From Pseudomonas moraviensis (GTDB lineage Bacteria > Pseudomonadota > Gammaproteobacteria > Pseudomonadales > Pseudomonadaceae): a stretch of 64,000 nucleotides of DNA. Positions 18,125 through 26,869 of this stretch are shown in pieces. The first letter of the stretch is position 1. Every line of letters starts with the position of its first letter. A model generated the notes under the pieces. It searched no databases and was not told the origin of the DNA. It saw only the letters and a program-made list of their open reading frames with translations. A program made the position numbers and the translations under genes. The stretch spans positions 5,936,501-6,000,500 of the forward strand of contig NZ_LT629788.1 of NCBI RefSeq assembly GCF_900105805.1, in the 5' to 3' direction.

Positions 18125-18760
18125 ATGGATCTCTATTCCTATTACCGCTCCACTTCCTCTTATCGGGTGCGAATTGCGCTGGCGTTGAAGGGGCTCGATT
18201 ACCAGGCGCTGCCGGTCAACCTGATCGCACCGTCGGGTGGCGAACATCGGCAAGCGGCGTATCTGGCGATCAATCCGCAGGGCCGAGTGCCGGCGCTGCG
18301 GACCGATGACGGCGCGGTGCTGATTCAGTCGCCGGCGATCATCGAGTACCTGGAGGAACGTTATCCACAGGTGCCGTTGCTGCCGGATGATCTGGTGGCG
18401 CGCGCGCAGGTGCGCGGTGTCGCGGCGGTGATCGGCTGCGATGTGCATCCGCTGCACAACGTCAGCGTACTCAATCGCCTGCGCCAGTCGGGACAGGATG
18501 AGGCGCAGGTGGTGGAGTGGATCAGTCACTGGATCAGCCAAGGGCTGGCGACGGTGGAGCAGTTGATCGGTGACAGTGGCTTTTGTTTTGGCGAATGGCC
18601 GTGCGTGGCGGATGTGTATCTGATGCCGCAGTTGTACGCGGCGGAACGGTTCAACGTCAGCCTTGAGGCGTATCCGAAAATCCGCCGTGTGGCCGCGTTG
18701 GCGGCTGAACATCCGGCGTTTATCAAGGCCCACCCTGCCAACCAACCGGACACCCCGTAG
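18125..18760 (+). CDS. maiA: maleylacetoacetate isomerase (zeta-class GST)
   Basis: A 211-residue glutathione S-transferase fold protein that converts maleylacetoacetate to fumarylacetoacetate with glutathione. The N-terminal thioredoxin-like domain begins with YYRSTSSYRVRIALALKG, matching the zeta-class active-site Ser-rich motif, and QSPAIIEYLEERYP is the glutathione-binding segment. A GGAG sequence (AGGAGCGGCTT) precedes the ATG. It is the third gene of the hmg operon; a palindromic repeat pair follows immediately. Confidence 0.96.
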   Translation: MDLYSYYRSTSSYRVRIALALKGLDYQALPVNLIAPSGGEHRQAAYLAINPQGRVPALRTDDGAVLIQSPAIIEYLEERYPQVPLLPDDLVARAQVRGVAAVIGCDVHPLHNVSVLNRLRQSGQDEAQVVEWISHWISQGLATVEQLIGDSGFCFGEWPCVADVYLMPQLYAAERFNVSLEAYPKIRRVAALAAEHPAFIKAHPANQPDTP

Positions 18761-18763
18761 TCC

Positions 18764-18856
18764 CTGTGGGAGCGAGCCTGCTCGCGAAGACGTGGTGTCA
18801 GTGGCCTCTCATTCAGCTGACCCACCGCTCTCGCGAGCAGGCTCGCTCCGACAAGG
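18764..18856. repeat. REP-type inverted pair (GTGGGAGCGAGCCTGCTCGC family)
   Basis: Two oppositely oriented copies of the GTGGGAGCGAGCCTGCTCGC element, separated by about 45 bases, between maiA and the MFS gene. Other copies occur at 20232, 51919, 53581 and singly at 22945 and 50434. Confidence 0.85.
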
Positions 18857-18904
18857 GCTGGGTTGCGACATAAAAACCATAAAAACAAAAACAGGTACCT
18901 TGCG

Positions 18905-20275
18905 ATGCATAACCAGATTGCCAGCTTCCGCGCGGCGCTCGACGCCCGGCCTGTGTCTCGTTATCAGTGGTTGCTGCTGATTCTGCTCGCCTTGCTGCTG
19001 GTCACCGACGGTTACGATGCCCAGGTGCTCGGTTATGTAGTGCCCGCGCTGGCCCAGGATTGGGGGCTGGAAAAATCCGCGTTCGGGCCGGTTTTCAGCG
19101 CCAACCTGCTCGGTCTCACTCTCGGGTCTCTCGCGGTTACGCCGCTGGCTGATCGCTTTGGTGTGCGGCGAATTCTGCTTGCCTGCGTATTGATCTACGC
19201 CACGCTGACGGTGCTGATGGTTTTCGCCGATTCGCTGAACACGTTGATGATTGCGCGGTTCATCTGCGGCATCGGCATGGGCGGCGCGATGCCCAGCGCC
19301 ATGGCCTTGATGTCGGAATATTCGCCGCCGCGTCTGCGCACCTTGATGGTGACCCTGGCAGCCTGTGGCTTCTCGTTCGGTGGCGCCGCGGGCGGTTTTG
19401 TCGCGGCCGGTTTTATCGACCAGTTCGGTTGGCAGGCAGTGTTCCTCGCCGGCGGCGTGACGCCATTGCTGCTGTTTCCTTTCCTGTGGTGGATGCTGCC
19501 GGAGTCGCTTCCGCGCTTGCTGCGTGATGCACCGCCGTATGCACGGCTGCGCAAGGTCACCACGCGGATGTTGCCGGACTGGCAGCCACCGGTGGCCAGC
19601 GTCGAGCAGAACGAGCGCGAGCTGGGCAGCAAACTGACCGTGGTCGAGTTGTTTCGCAACGGCTATGGGCGGCCGACCCTGCTGATCTGGGCGACATTTT
19701 TTGTCAGCCTGATTCTGTTGTATTTCATGATCAGTTGGCTGCCAACGCTGCTGCTGGAAAGCGGTTTGAAACTTAACGAGGCCAACCTTGTTACCTCGAT
19801 GTTCCTGTTCGCCGGGACCCTTGGCGCGATTTGCATGGCCTGGTTCGCCGACCGTTTGCACCGCAAGGTGCGCCTGCTGTCCGGGGTATTGGCAGGTGCG
19901 GCGCTGTGCACGACTCTGCTCGGGCTCAACCACGATGATCCGCGTTTTCTGGTGGCCTGTGTGTTTGCCGCCGGGTTCTGCATCATCGGCGGGCAATTGA
20001 CGCTGAATGCCTTTGCCAGCAATTTTTACCCGGCTCATGTGCGTGCCACCGGTACCGGATGGGCACTGGGCGTGGGGCGTTTCGGTTCGATCCTCGGGCC
20101 GCTGTTTGGCAGTCTGCTGTTGGCAATGCACATACCGGTGGAGCAGATTTTCTTCTTCTGCGCGATCCCGGCGGTGATAGCTGCGCTGCTGATCATTCAG
20201 GTGCGCTCGCCGACTGAGATCCGCCGATCCAGTGTGGGAGCGAGCCTGCTCGCGAAGAACGATAACGCGGTTTGA
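18905..20275 (+). CDS. MFS transporter, aromatic acid:H+ symporter type
   Basis: A 456-residue, 12-TM major facilitator protein. The first helix carries DGYDAQVLGYVVPAL, the conserved acidic DGxD motif of the aromatic acid symporter family (PcaK, MhpT-like); the loop 2-3 motif PLADRFGVRR is also present. Its position after hmgA-fahA-maiA on the same strand suggests uptake of an aromatic acid such as a homogentisate precursor, which is an inference. ATG 18905 is preferred over an upstream ATG at 18863 because it puts a short cytoplasmic tail before helix 1. The last about 12 residues (VGASLLAKNDNAV) are encoded by a REP element. Confidence 0.9.
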   Translation: MHNQIASFRAALDARPVSRYQWLLLILLALLLVTDGYDAQVLGYVVPALAQDWGLEKSAFGPVFSANLLGLTLGSLAVTPLADRFGVRRILLACVLIYATLTVLMVFADSLNTLMIARFICGIGMGGAMPSAMALMSEYSPPRLRTLMVTLAACGFSFGGAAGGFVAAGFIDQFGWQAVFLAGGVTPLLLFPFLWWMLPESLPRLLRDAPPYARLRKVTTRMLPDWQPPVASVEQNERELGSKLTVVELFRNGYGRPTLLIWATFFVSLILLYFMISWLPTLLLESGLKLNEANLVTSMFLFAGTLGAICMAWFADRLHRKVRLLSGVLAGAALCTTLLGLNHDDPRFLVACVFAAGFCIIGGQLTLNAFASNFYPAHVRATGTGWALGVGRFGSILGPLFGSLLLAMHIPVEQIFFFCAIPAVIAALLIIQVRSPTEIRRSSVGASLLAKNDNAV

Positions 20276-20322
20276 CCGGGAGACCGAGGTGCCTGCTTCG
20301 CGAGCAGGCTCGCTCCCACACA
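20232..20322. repeat. REP-type inverted pair overlapping a gene end
   Basis: Two inverted copies of the GTGGGAGCGAGCCTGCTCGC element. The left copy lies inside the last codons of the MFS gene (stop at 20273-20275) and the right copy follows it. Confidence 0.85.
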
Positions 20323-20367
20323 GGTTTGTACGGGCCTCAAGGATGGGGGCAAGCCTGCAGAAGGTGG

Positions 20368-21171
20368 TTAATGGACGACGGAGCTGGGCGGCAGATGGCC
20401 GAGGCGTTCGGTCAGGCGCAGGCGCTGGATCGGGTCTTCGCTGAGCAACAGCGCGTGCTCCAGATCGAAGCGCTCAGCGTTGGGGCAGTCGAGCCGCTGG
20501 TACAGACTGGCCCGGGCCATGTAATCAGCGGCCTTGGCGCCGCCCAGTTCGAGCACTCGTTCTGCGTCAATGAGCGCGGCGATGTAATCGTCGTGGGTCA
20601 GGTGCAATTGCCGCAGGTTGCGTGACAGGCGCTGCAGCATCTGCACCGGCGTTGCCGTCAGCAGATGCTCGGCGCTGAGCTGCATGTTTGGCCCGTACTG
20701 GCGCTGCAACAATTCGCGACAGTCATTGGGATACAACCGCCGCCCGCCGCAAGGGTCGAGCAAATGATCGGCGCCGGGAACCCGCAGCAGAAAATGCCCG
20801 GGGAAATTCACCCCGACCAGAGGAATCTCCAGGCCGTGGGCCAATTCCAGCGCAATCAACGCCAACGCCAGCGGCTGACCACGTTGAGTGTGCAAGACGC
20901 GATGCAGCAGCGCCGCCTGTGGACGCAGCGGCAGGAAATCATCCTGGGCGAAACCAAGATCGACCATGCGCCGCAACAGCGGTTGCGCCAGTTCGCTGAC
21001 CGGCAGCATCGGCAGGCCGTAGCTGATCCGTAATTGCAGATCCTTGAACGTGCGCAACCAGGTTTCGGGTTCAAGGGTTTTGTCGTGCTCGGCACTTATC
21101 CACAGCGCAGCTTCCAGCAGGGCTGGCGGCGAACGGTGCAGGCAGTCGAAAAAGCGTTGGCGCGGACTCAT
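20368..21171 (-). CDS. SirB1 family protein (transglutaminase-like)
   Basis: A 267-residue cytoplasmic protein. The central part has the SirB1/transglutaminase-like signature: RGQPLALALIALELAHGLEI, VGVNFPGHFLLRVPG and DPCGGRRLYPND, followed by C-terminal helical (TPR-like) repeats. The family is widespread and is often encoded near prmC/prfA; its biochemical role is unknown, and the Cys of a true transglutaminase triad is not evident in this copy. It is convergent with the MFS gene and divergent from the dehydrogenase gene at 21356. Confidence 0.85.
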   Translation of the reverse strand: MSPRQRFFDCLHRSPPALLEAALWISAEHDKTLEPETWLRTFKDLQLRISYGLPMLPVSELAQPLLRRMVDLGFAQDDFLPLRPQAALLHRVLHTQRGQPLALALIALELAHGLEIPLVGVNFPGHFLLRVPGADHLLDPCGGRRLYPNDCRELLQRQYGPNMQLSAEHLLTATPVQMLQRLSRNLRQLHLTHDDYIAALIDAERVLELGGAKAADYMARASLYQRLDCPNAERFDLEHALLLSEDPIQRLRLTERLGHLPPSSVVH

Positions 21172-21355
21172 CTAAATCTCCCTCCAATGCCTCGTTTTAG
21201 CCCCGTCCGGGTGCTTCGTCCAGTGTCTGGCTCATTGAGCGCAAGTTATCGCGGCACGACATTGCCCGCTCGGCGGCTTATGCCGGCGCGCGCCAGCAAT
21301 TTTCAGGGGCAAGCCTATACTGGCGTTCTACAAGAAGTGATTCGGGAGCCTGTCG

Positions 21356-22375
21356 ATGTTCGCTCTCATGCAAAGCACTCGCCTGGAATCGCTGCACCTG
21401 AGCGTTGACCCGGTCACCGGGTTGAAGGCGGTCATTGCCATTCATAACAGCCGTCTGGGGCCAGCCTTGGGCGGGTGCCGTTACCTTGCCTATCCCAACG
21501 ACGAATCTGCGGTCGAGGACGCCATTCGCCTGGCGCAAAACATGAGCTACAAAGCGGCGCTGGCCGGCCTTGCGCAGGGTGGTGGGGTGGCGGTAATCGT
21601 GCGGCCGATCCATGTCGAGAATCGCGGCGCGTTGTTCGAGGCTTTCGGTCGTTGCATCGAGCAGCTCGACGGCCGCTACATCACCGCCATCGACAGCGGC
21701 ACCTCGGTGGCGGACATGGACTGCATTGCCCAGCAGACCCGACATGTCACCAGCACCACTTCGGCAGGCGACCCGGCGCCGCACGCAGCCATGGGCGTGT
21801 TCACCGGCATCCGCGCCACGGCGATGGCGCGCCTGGGCAGCGACAACCTGGAAGGTTTGCGCATCGCCATTCAGGGACTTGGCAATGTCGGTTATGCGCT
21901 GGCCGAGCAACTGCACGCTGCCGGCGCCGAGTTGCTGGTCAGTGACATCGATCACGGCAAGGTGCAACTGGCGATGGAACAGCTCAATGCCCACCCGATC
22001 GCCAACGATGCGTTGCTCAGCACGCCCTGCGACATTCTGGCGCCGTGCGGATTGGGCGGGGTGCTCAACAGTCATTCAGTCTCGCAATTGCGCTGCTCCG
22101 CTGTGGCGGGTTCAGCGAACAATCAACTTTCCCATCTGGACGTGGCGGATCAACTGGAACGACGCGGGATTCTTTATGCGCCGGACTATGTGATCAATGC
22201 CGGCGGGCTGATTTACGTTTCGCTGAAACATCGTGGCGAGGAGTTGCCGACCATCACGGCGCATCTGTCGAAGATCAGTTCGCGGCTGACCGAAGTGTTC
22301 GCTCACGCCCAGGCGGAAAAACGTTCGCCGGCACGGGTGGCCGATGAGTTGGCCGAAAAGGTTTTGTATCGCTGA
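21356..22375 (+). CDS. Glu/Leu/Phe/Val dehydrogenase family protein, catalytic Lys replaced
   Basis: A 339-residue protein of the leucine/phenylalanine dehydrogenase branch, which oxidatively deaminates amino acids with NAD+. The substrate-domain region GPALGGCRYLAYPND and the first lysine (MSYKAALAGL) are present, and the NAD-binding motif GLGNVGYALAEQL is at about residue 179. The usual GGGK catalytic lysine is GGGV here (codon GTG at 21592-21594), and the usual DVGT is DSGTS. If the base calls are right, ordinary amino-acid dehydrogenase activity is doubtful. A structural or altered-specificity role is possible. A large palindromic element follows the stop codon. Confidence 0.85.
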   Translation: MFALMQSTRLESLHLSVDPVTGLKAVIAIHNSRLGPALGGCRYLAYPNDESAVEDAIRLAQNMSYKAALAGLAQGGGVAVIVRPIHVENRGALFEAFGRCIEQLDGRYITAIDSGTSVADMDCIAQQTRHVTSTTSAGDPAPHAAMGVFTGIRATAMARLGSDNLEGLRIAIQGLGNVGYALAEQLHAAGAELLVSDIDHGKVQLAMEQLNAHPIANDALLSTPCDILAPCGLGGVLNSHSVSQLRCSAVAGSANNQLSHLDVADQLERRGILYAPDYVINAGGLIYVSLKHRGEELPTITAHLSKISSRLTEVFAHAQAEKRSPARVADELAEKVLYR

Positions 22376-22380
22376 AAAGC

Positions 22381-22447
22381 AAAAGATCGCAGCCTTCGGC
22401 AGCTCCTACACTCGGAATGTAGGAGCTGCCGAAGGCTGCGATCTTTT
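22381..22447. repeat. Palindromic intergenic element, GATCGCAGCC type
   Basis: A perfect 30-base inverted repeat (22381-22410 and 22418-22447) between the convergent dehydrogenase and yebG genes. The T-run at the end and the A-run at the start would also let it terminate transcription in both directions. Confidence 0.85.
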
Positions 22448-22460
22448 TATTGGGCGCGAA

Positions 22461-22796
22461 TTACTTCGGCGCTTTCGCTGCTTTGGCGGGCTTTGCCGGT
22501 GCCTCGTCAGGTTCTGCAACTTCGGTCTTTTCCACAGGCTCGGCCGGCGCATTGATCAGCTCCGACAGCGCATCGGGCTGGCTCTTGAACGCCCGGGCGA
22601 ACACATCGCGGTTCTTCGCCATGTAGATTCCGGCTTCTTCCACTTGCTGTTCGGTCAGGGACGGAACGGCTTTTTGCAGCACATCGGCCAGATATTCGGC
22701 CAGTTCGAGCATTTTGTCATGACGATCAGCTTCGGCTTTATCCATGAACAAGCGCTCCAGATCTCGGCTGCTGCGGTATACCACTTCGACGGCCAT
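22461..22796 (-). CDS. yebG: YebG family SOS-response protein
   Basis: A 111-residue protein. The first 80 residues match the YebG family (MAVEVVYRSSRDLERLF, DKAEADRHDKMLELAEYLADVLQ, IYMAKNRDVFARAF). The tail is Ala/Pro/Lys/Glu-rich and low complexity, as in other Pseudomonas copies. A LexA box lies 44 bases upstream of the start (22840-22855), as expected for this DNA-damage-inducible gene. The molecular function of YebG is unknown. Confidence 0.9.
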   Translation of the reverse strand: MAVEVVYRSSRDLERLFMDKAEADRHDKMLELAEYLADVLQKAVPSLTEQQVEEAGIYMAKNRDVFARAFKSQPDALSELINAPAEPVEKTEVAEPDEAPAKPAKAAKAPK

Positions 22797-22839
22797 TCAC
22801 CACCTCACATGCCTTCACGTTAAGTTGTCTTGACGACTA

Positions 22840-22855
22840 CTGTATCCATATACAG
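22840..22855. promoter_or_regulatory. LexA box upstream of yebG
   Basis: CTGT-ATCCATAT-ACAG matches the consensus CTG(T)-N8-(A)CAG with perfect outer halves and an AT-rich centre. Its location upstream of yebG, a known SOS gene, supports direct LexA control. Confidence 0.9.
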
Positions 22856-22944
22856 CGAAAAGGATAAGCGAATCCCTGCGCCATGGGTAGTGGCTTTTCA
22901 ATGTAGACCGGATTTGGCGTTTGTCAGGGGGACGGTGGCGCTGC

Positions 22945-22970
22945 TATCGCGAGCAGGTTTGCTCCCACAG
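22945..22970. repeat. single REP element
   Basis: One unpaired copy of the TCGCGAGCAGG...GCTCCCACA element in the 335-base gap between yebG and psiE. Apart from this and the LexA box I see nothing else in that gap but the psiE leader. Confidence 0.7.
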
Positions 22971-23131
22971 AACCCCAGCGGTGCGACCAAACGCCACGGC
23001 GCGGGATTTGCGGCGGATCGCCATGATGCGTGGCCCTGAACCTGCATGAAAACCGTGGCTACAAGGCGCACGCGCAAAACCGTCACGTGCGATACGCATC
23101 ATCCGCCCGATACGGGCTAAGGAAACTCATC

Positions 23132-23632
23132 GTGAAAATCAACTGGGCCGAGAAACTGCGGCGTAACGTGCATCAACTGGCCGAGTCCCTGGGCAACCTG
23201 TTCGTCGAAACCTTTCACTACCTGGCGTTGTTCGCCATCGGCGCGGTGACGGCGTGGGCGGCGGTGATGGAGTTTCTCGGCATGCTCGAAGTCGGGCATA
23301 TCAAGATTGATGACATTCTGTTGCTGTTCATCTATCTGGAACTGGGCGCGATGGTCGGGATTTATTTCAAGACCAACCACATGCCGGTGCGCTTTCTGAT
23401 CTACGTAGCGATCACCGCGCTGACGCGCCTGCTGATCTCCAATGTATCGCACCATAACCCGCCCGACATGGGCATCATCTACCTGTGCGGCGGCATTCTG
23501 CTGCTGGCGTTCGCGATCCTGGTGGTGCGTTACGCCTCGTCGCAGTTCCCCTCGGTGAAGATCGAGAACCCGCAGCGCAAGATCGGCACGGGCTCCAGCG
23601 AACATCCTGAAGTGGAGAAGGGCGAGCTTTAA
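23132..23632 (+). CDS. psiE: PsiE-type phosphate-starvation-inducible membrane protein
   Basis: A 166-residue protein with four predicted TM helices (for example YLALFAIGAVTAWAAVMEFL and IIYLCGGILLLAFAILVVRY) and the PsiE-family centre IYLELGAMVGIYFKTNHMPVR. GTG 23132 is chosen because AAGGAAAC lies 8-9 bases upstream and the encoded N-terminus (VKINWAEKLRRN) matches the family; an ATG at 23030 would add an implausible leader. The function is unknown; E. coli psiE is phosphate- and cAMP-regulated. Its stop codon overlaps that of the convergent gene downstream. Confidence 0.88.
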   Translation: MKINWAEKLRRNVHQLAESLGNLFVETFHYLALFAIGAVTAWAAVMEFLGMLEVGHIKIDDILLLFIYLELGAMVGIYFKTNHMPVRFLIYVAITALTRLLISNVSHHNPPDMGIIYLCGGILLLAFAILVVRYASSQFPSVKIENPQRKIGTGSSEHPEVEKGEL

Positions 23633-23946
23633 AGGCCCGCCGCCTGGCCGGGCTGGCCTTTGACCCGTGGCGGTGGCGGGGTCAGCCCGGCGCCGTTGGT
23701 CATGGTCTCGAGAATCGACATGGCGCTGTGGCCTTGTTCGATGGCGATGCCGAATTGAATGCTTTGCACCAGCCGCTTCAGCCGCTCAGGATCGTTGCGC
23801 TGTTCGGCGCTGATCATGCGTTTGGCCACGATGCGGCCGGCGTTGGACAGGGTCAGCATGATGCTGCCGTCCAGGCCCTGAATGCTCAGATTGATCTGAT
23901 AGTCCGGCGCGAAAGCATCGGTAATGATTTGAAATGGGTTGTCCAT
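23629..23946 (-). CDS. DUF3509-like small protein
   Basis: A 105-residue soluble protein beginning MDNPFQIITDAFAPDY, with a two-layer alpha/beta-like pattern (INLSIQGLDGSIMLTLSN, VAKRMISAEQRNDPERL, IQFGIAIEQG) and a Pro-rich tail. It resembles the short, Pseudomonas-restricted DUF3509 family, assigned from memory. It is convergent with psiE, with the stop codons overlapping by 4 bases. Function is unknown. Confidence 0.6.
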   Translation of the reverse strand: MDNPFQIITDAFAPDYQINLSIQGLDGSIMLTLSNAGRIVAKRMISAEQRNDPERLKRLVQSIQFGIAIEQGHSAMSILETMTNGAGLTPPPPRVKGQPGQAAGL

Positions 23947-24116
23947 GATGCGTCACCGCCTGATTGAACGTGCAGTTGTTGACCGGCCATGATCCGATTT
24001 GGTTCGCAACACCAGACCACTGGCATCTCGTTCGCTGAGGTTCGCAATGTCCGTTTGCCTCAAGAGTGATGTAGCAAGGCGCATGCCGGAAAAATTGTCG
24101 AACAATGAACCCGGTG

Positions 24117-24153
24117 AAAAAAACGGCGAGCCTCGGGGCTCGCCGTTTTTTTT
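24117..24153. terminator. bidirectional Rho-independent terminator
   Basis: A 10-bp stem (ACGGCGAGCC, 24123-24132, with GGCTCGCCGT, 24137-24146), TCGG loop, flanked by an A-run on the left and eight T on the right. It can terminate the minus-strand serine deaminase transcript. Confidence 0.85.
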
Positions 24154-24209
24154 GGCGCGTTTTCAGGGCAGGAATGAGTCAACGACCGCTGACGGTGCAG
24201 TCAGGTCAA

Positions 24210-25586
24210 TCAGCACTCCACCCAGTTCACGGCCAGCCCGCCCCGCGAGGTTTCCTTGTACTTGTCGTGCATGTCGGCGCCGGTGTCGCGCATGGTGCGG
24301 ATCACCCGGTCGAGGGAGATGAAGTGATTGCCATCGCCGCGCAGGGCCATTTGCGTGGCATTGATCGCCTTCACCGCCGCGATGGCATTGCGCTCGATGC
24401 ACGGCACTTGCACCAGGCCACCGACCGGATCGCAGGTCAGACCCAGGTTATGTTCGAGGCCGATTTCGGCAGCGTTTTCCAATTGCTCTGGCGTTGCCCC
24501 GAGTACATCGGCCAGGCCGGCGGCGGCCATCGCACAAGCGGAGCCGACTTCGCCTTGGCAACCGACCTCGGCGCCAGAGATCGACGCATTTTTCTTGCAC
24601 AAAATGCCGACGGCGGCTGCGCCGAGAAAGAACGCAACGACGTCATCGTCAGACGCATCCGGATTGAATTTCATGTAGTAGTGCAGAACGGCCGGAATGA
24701 TCCCGGCGGCGCCGTTGGTCGGCGCGGTGACCATGCGCCCGCCCGCGGCGTTTTCTTCGTTGACGGCGAGGGCGAACAGGTTGACCCATTCCATTGCCGA
24801 CAAAGTCGAACTGATCACATTCGGTTTGCCGATTTCCAAAAGGCTGCGGTGCAGTTTCGCTGCGCGGCGCGGCACTTTCAGACCGCCGGGCAGGATGCCT
24901 TCGTGGCGCAGACCTTGTTCGACGCATTCGCGCATCACCGACCAGATGTGCAGCAGGCCCTGGCGGATCTCGGCGTCGCTACGCCAGGCGCGTTCGTTGG
25001 CCATCATCAATTCCGACACGCGCAGATTGTGTTGCTTGCACAGGGCGAGCAATTCGGCGGCGCTGGAAAAGTCGTACGGCAACACCACGTCACTGGTCGG
25101 CGCCACGCCTGACTCGGCCTCAGCGGCTTCGACGATGAAACCGCCGCCCACCGAGTAATAGGTTTGCGTGAACAACTCGGCGCTTTCGCCAGAGGCGGTC
25201 AGCGACATGGCGTTGGGGTGGTAGGGCAGGCTCTCGTCGAGCAGCAGCAGATCACTTTGCCAATCGAAAGCAATCGAACGCTGACCGGCGAGGGACAGTT
25301 GCCCGGTTTCGCGCATTTGCTGGATGCGTGGGTCGATAGTCGAGGGATCGATGCTGTCCGGCCACTCGCCCATCAGGCCCATGACGGTCGCGCGGTCGGT
25401 GGCATGGCCAACGCCGGTGGCCGACAGCGAGCCATACAAACGGATTTCCACCCGTCGCACGTCATTGAGCAGATGCTGGTCGATCAGGGTCTGGGCAAAC
25501 GTCGCCGCTGCGCGCATCGGGCCGACGGTATGGGAACTGGACGGGCCGATGCCTACTTTGAATAGATCGAAAACACTGATAGCCAT
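24210..25586 (-). CDS. sdaA: L-serine ammonia-lyase (serine deaminase), Fe-S type
   Basis: A 458-residue one-chain bacterial L-serine dehydratase that converts serine to pyruvate and ammonia. The beta domain begins at the N-terminus (VFDLFKVGIGPSSSHTVGPM) and the alpha domain follows. Cysteines for the oxygen-labile 4Fe-4S cluster are seen in CKKNASISGAEVGCQGEVGS and in CDPVGGLVQVPCIERN. It is transcribed away from a LysR gene 135 bases upstream, its probable regulator. Which Pseudomonas paralogue this is (SdaA or SdaB) cannot be told; no glycine-cleavage genes accompany it here. Confidence 0.94.
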   Translation of the reverse strand: MAISVFDLFKVGIGPSSSHTVGPMRAAATFAQTLIDQHLLNDVRRVEIRLYGSLSATGVGHATDRATVMGLMGEWPDSIDPSTIDPRIQQMRETGQLSLAGQRSIAFDWQSDLLLLDESLPYHPNAMSLTASGESAELFTQTYYSVGGGFIVEAAEAESGVAPTSDVVLPYDFSSAAELLALCKQHNLRVSELMMANERAWRSDAEIRQGLLHIWSVMRECVEQGLRHEGILPGGLKVPRRAAKLHRSLLEIGKPNVISSTLSAMEWVNLFALAVNEENAAGGRMVTAPTNGAAGIIPAVLHYYMKFNPDASDDDVVAFFLGAAAVGILCKKNASISGAEVGCQGEVGSACAMAAAGLADVLGATPEQLENAAEIGLEHNLGLTCDPVGGLVQVPCIERNAIAAVKAINATQMALRGDGNHFISLDRVIRTMRDTGADMHDKYKETSRGGLAVNWVEC

Positions 25587-25721
25587 GCTAAACCCTCACA
25601 AGCAATGGAGTAGGAATCGCTGCCATTTTTTGTCGGACAAGCGCAATGTCGGCGATACTGCCTGCCTCGGTTCGAGGTGACCAACGAAACCTCCTAAGAC
25701 AGCCTTTAGCAGGACTAAACA

Positions 25722-26669
25722 ATGAGTCGTCAATTGCATGCCCAGACCTATGTCTGGCTGCAGGTATTTGCCTGTGCGGCCCGGCACCTGTCGTTCACCC
25801 GCTGCGCCGAAGAGCTGCACATCACCCCGGGGGCGGTCAGCCAGCAGATTCGCCAATTGGAAGAGCGCCTGGGCTTTCGCCTGTTTCATCGGCGAGCGCG
25901 CGGCGTTGAGTTGAGCGCGCAGGGGCAGCGGCTGGCGATTACTGTCAACGAAGCCTATGGCAGCATCGATGCGGAGTTGCGCCGACTGGATGCCGGGATG
26001 ATCAGCGGGACGTTACGGCTGCGTTCGATTCCGTCGTTTCTCGGCAAGTGGCTGACGCCGCGTCTGCCGCGCTTGCAGCAACGCTTTCCGGACATCCAGT
26101 TGCGCCTGGTGGCGGAGGACAGCAGCGTGCCGTTGCACGAAGGCGATTTCGATCTGGCCATCGATCTCAACGATGGCAGTTACCCCGGATTGTTATCCAC
26201 AGCCTTGCTCGACGAGCAGATATTTCCGGTATGCGCGCCGAGCCTGCTGCGTGGGCGACCGCCGTTGCACGGGCCGGCGGATCTGGGGCATTTCCCGCTG
26301 CTGCACGACATCACCGCCTGGCGTGGCAGTTACGAATACGCGGAATGGGAGTTCTATTTGAATGCGATCGGCTTCGAAGGCGCCGATGTGCGCCGCGGGC
26401 ATACGTTCAATCGCAATCACCTGACCATCGAAGCGGCGATTGCCGGCATGGGCGTGGCAATTGCCCGGCGCACGCTGCTCAACGACGAGCTGGAACGCGG
26501 CACTCTGATCGTGCCGTTCGGCTTGTCGGTGCCTAACCATAAACGCTACGTGCTGCTGTATGCGCCGGGGGCGTTGAGCCATCCGGGCGTACGTGCCGTG
26601 CACGATTGGCTGGTGGAGGAGGCGGGGATTTTTCGCAGTCTGCACCCGCTGAATGAGCAGCAGATGTGA
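25722..26669 (+). CDS. LysR family regulator, GcvA/DsdC-like
   Basis: A 315-residue LysR protein. The N-terminal winged HTH is at about residues 13-70 (LSFTRCAEELHITPGAVSQQ, IRQLEERLGFRLFHRR), and the effector domain contains LRLRSIPSFLGKWLTPRLP and FDLAIDLNDGSYPG. The HTH with AVSQQIRQLEE and FxR is typical of the GcvA/DsdC branch, whose members often govern amino-acid genes. It is divergent from the serine deaminase gene, which is its likely target. Confidence 0.88.
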   Translation: MSRQLHAQTYVWLQVFACAARHLSFTRCAEELHITPGAVSQQIRQLEERLGFRLFHRRARGVELSAQGQRLAITVNEAYGSIDAELRRLDAGMISGTLRLRSIPSFLGKWLTPRLPRLQQRFPDIQLRLVAEDSSVPLHEGDFDLAIDLNDGSYPGLLSTALLDEQIFPVCAPSLLRGRPPLHGPADLGHFPLLHDITAWRGSYEYAEWEFYLNAIGFEGADVRRGHTFNRNHLTIEAAIAGMGVAIARRTLLNDELERGTLIVPFGLSVPNHKRYVLLYAPGALSHPGVRAVHDWLVEEAGIFRSLHPLNEQQM

Positions 26670-26869
26670 GTAGATTTTTCAGCGGAGCGGGTCGACCCAA
26701 CTCCCGACCTTAGCAGCGCTTTGCTCGGTTGTCCGGCTTTTTTTGCGAATGAATATTTTTCTTTTTTCAGGGGTTGAAATGTTCGGCGCTCGGGCCGATT
26801 GTTGTAACCAGGAGGTCAGGAAATTCAACTCAAGGCCTCCAGCGAGCTAGCTGAAATAAGGGATGAACT

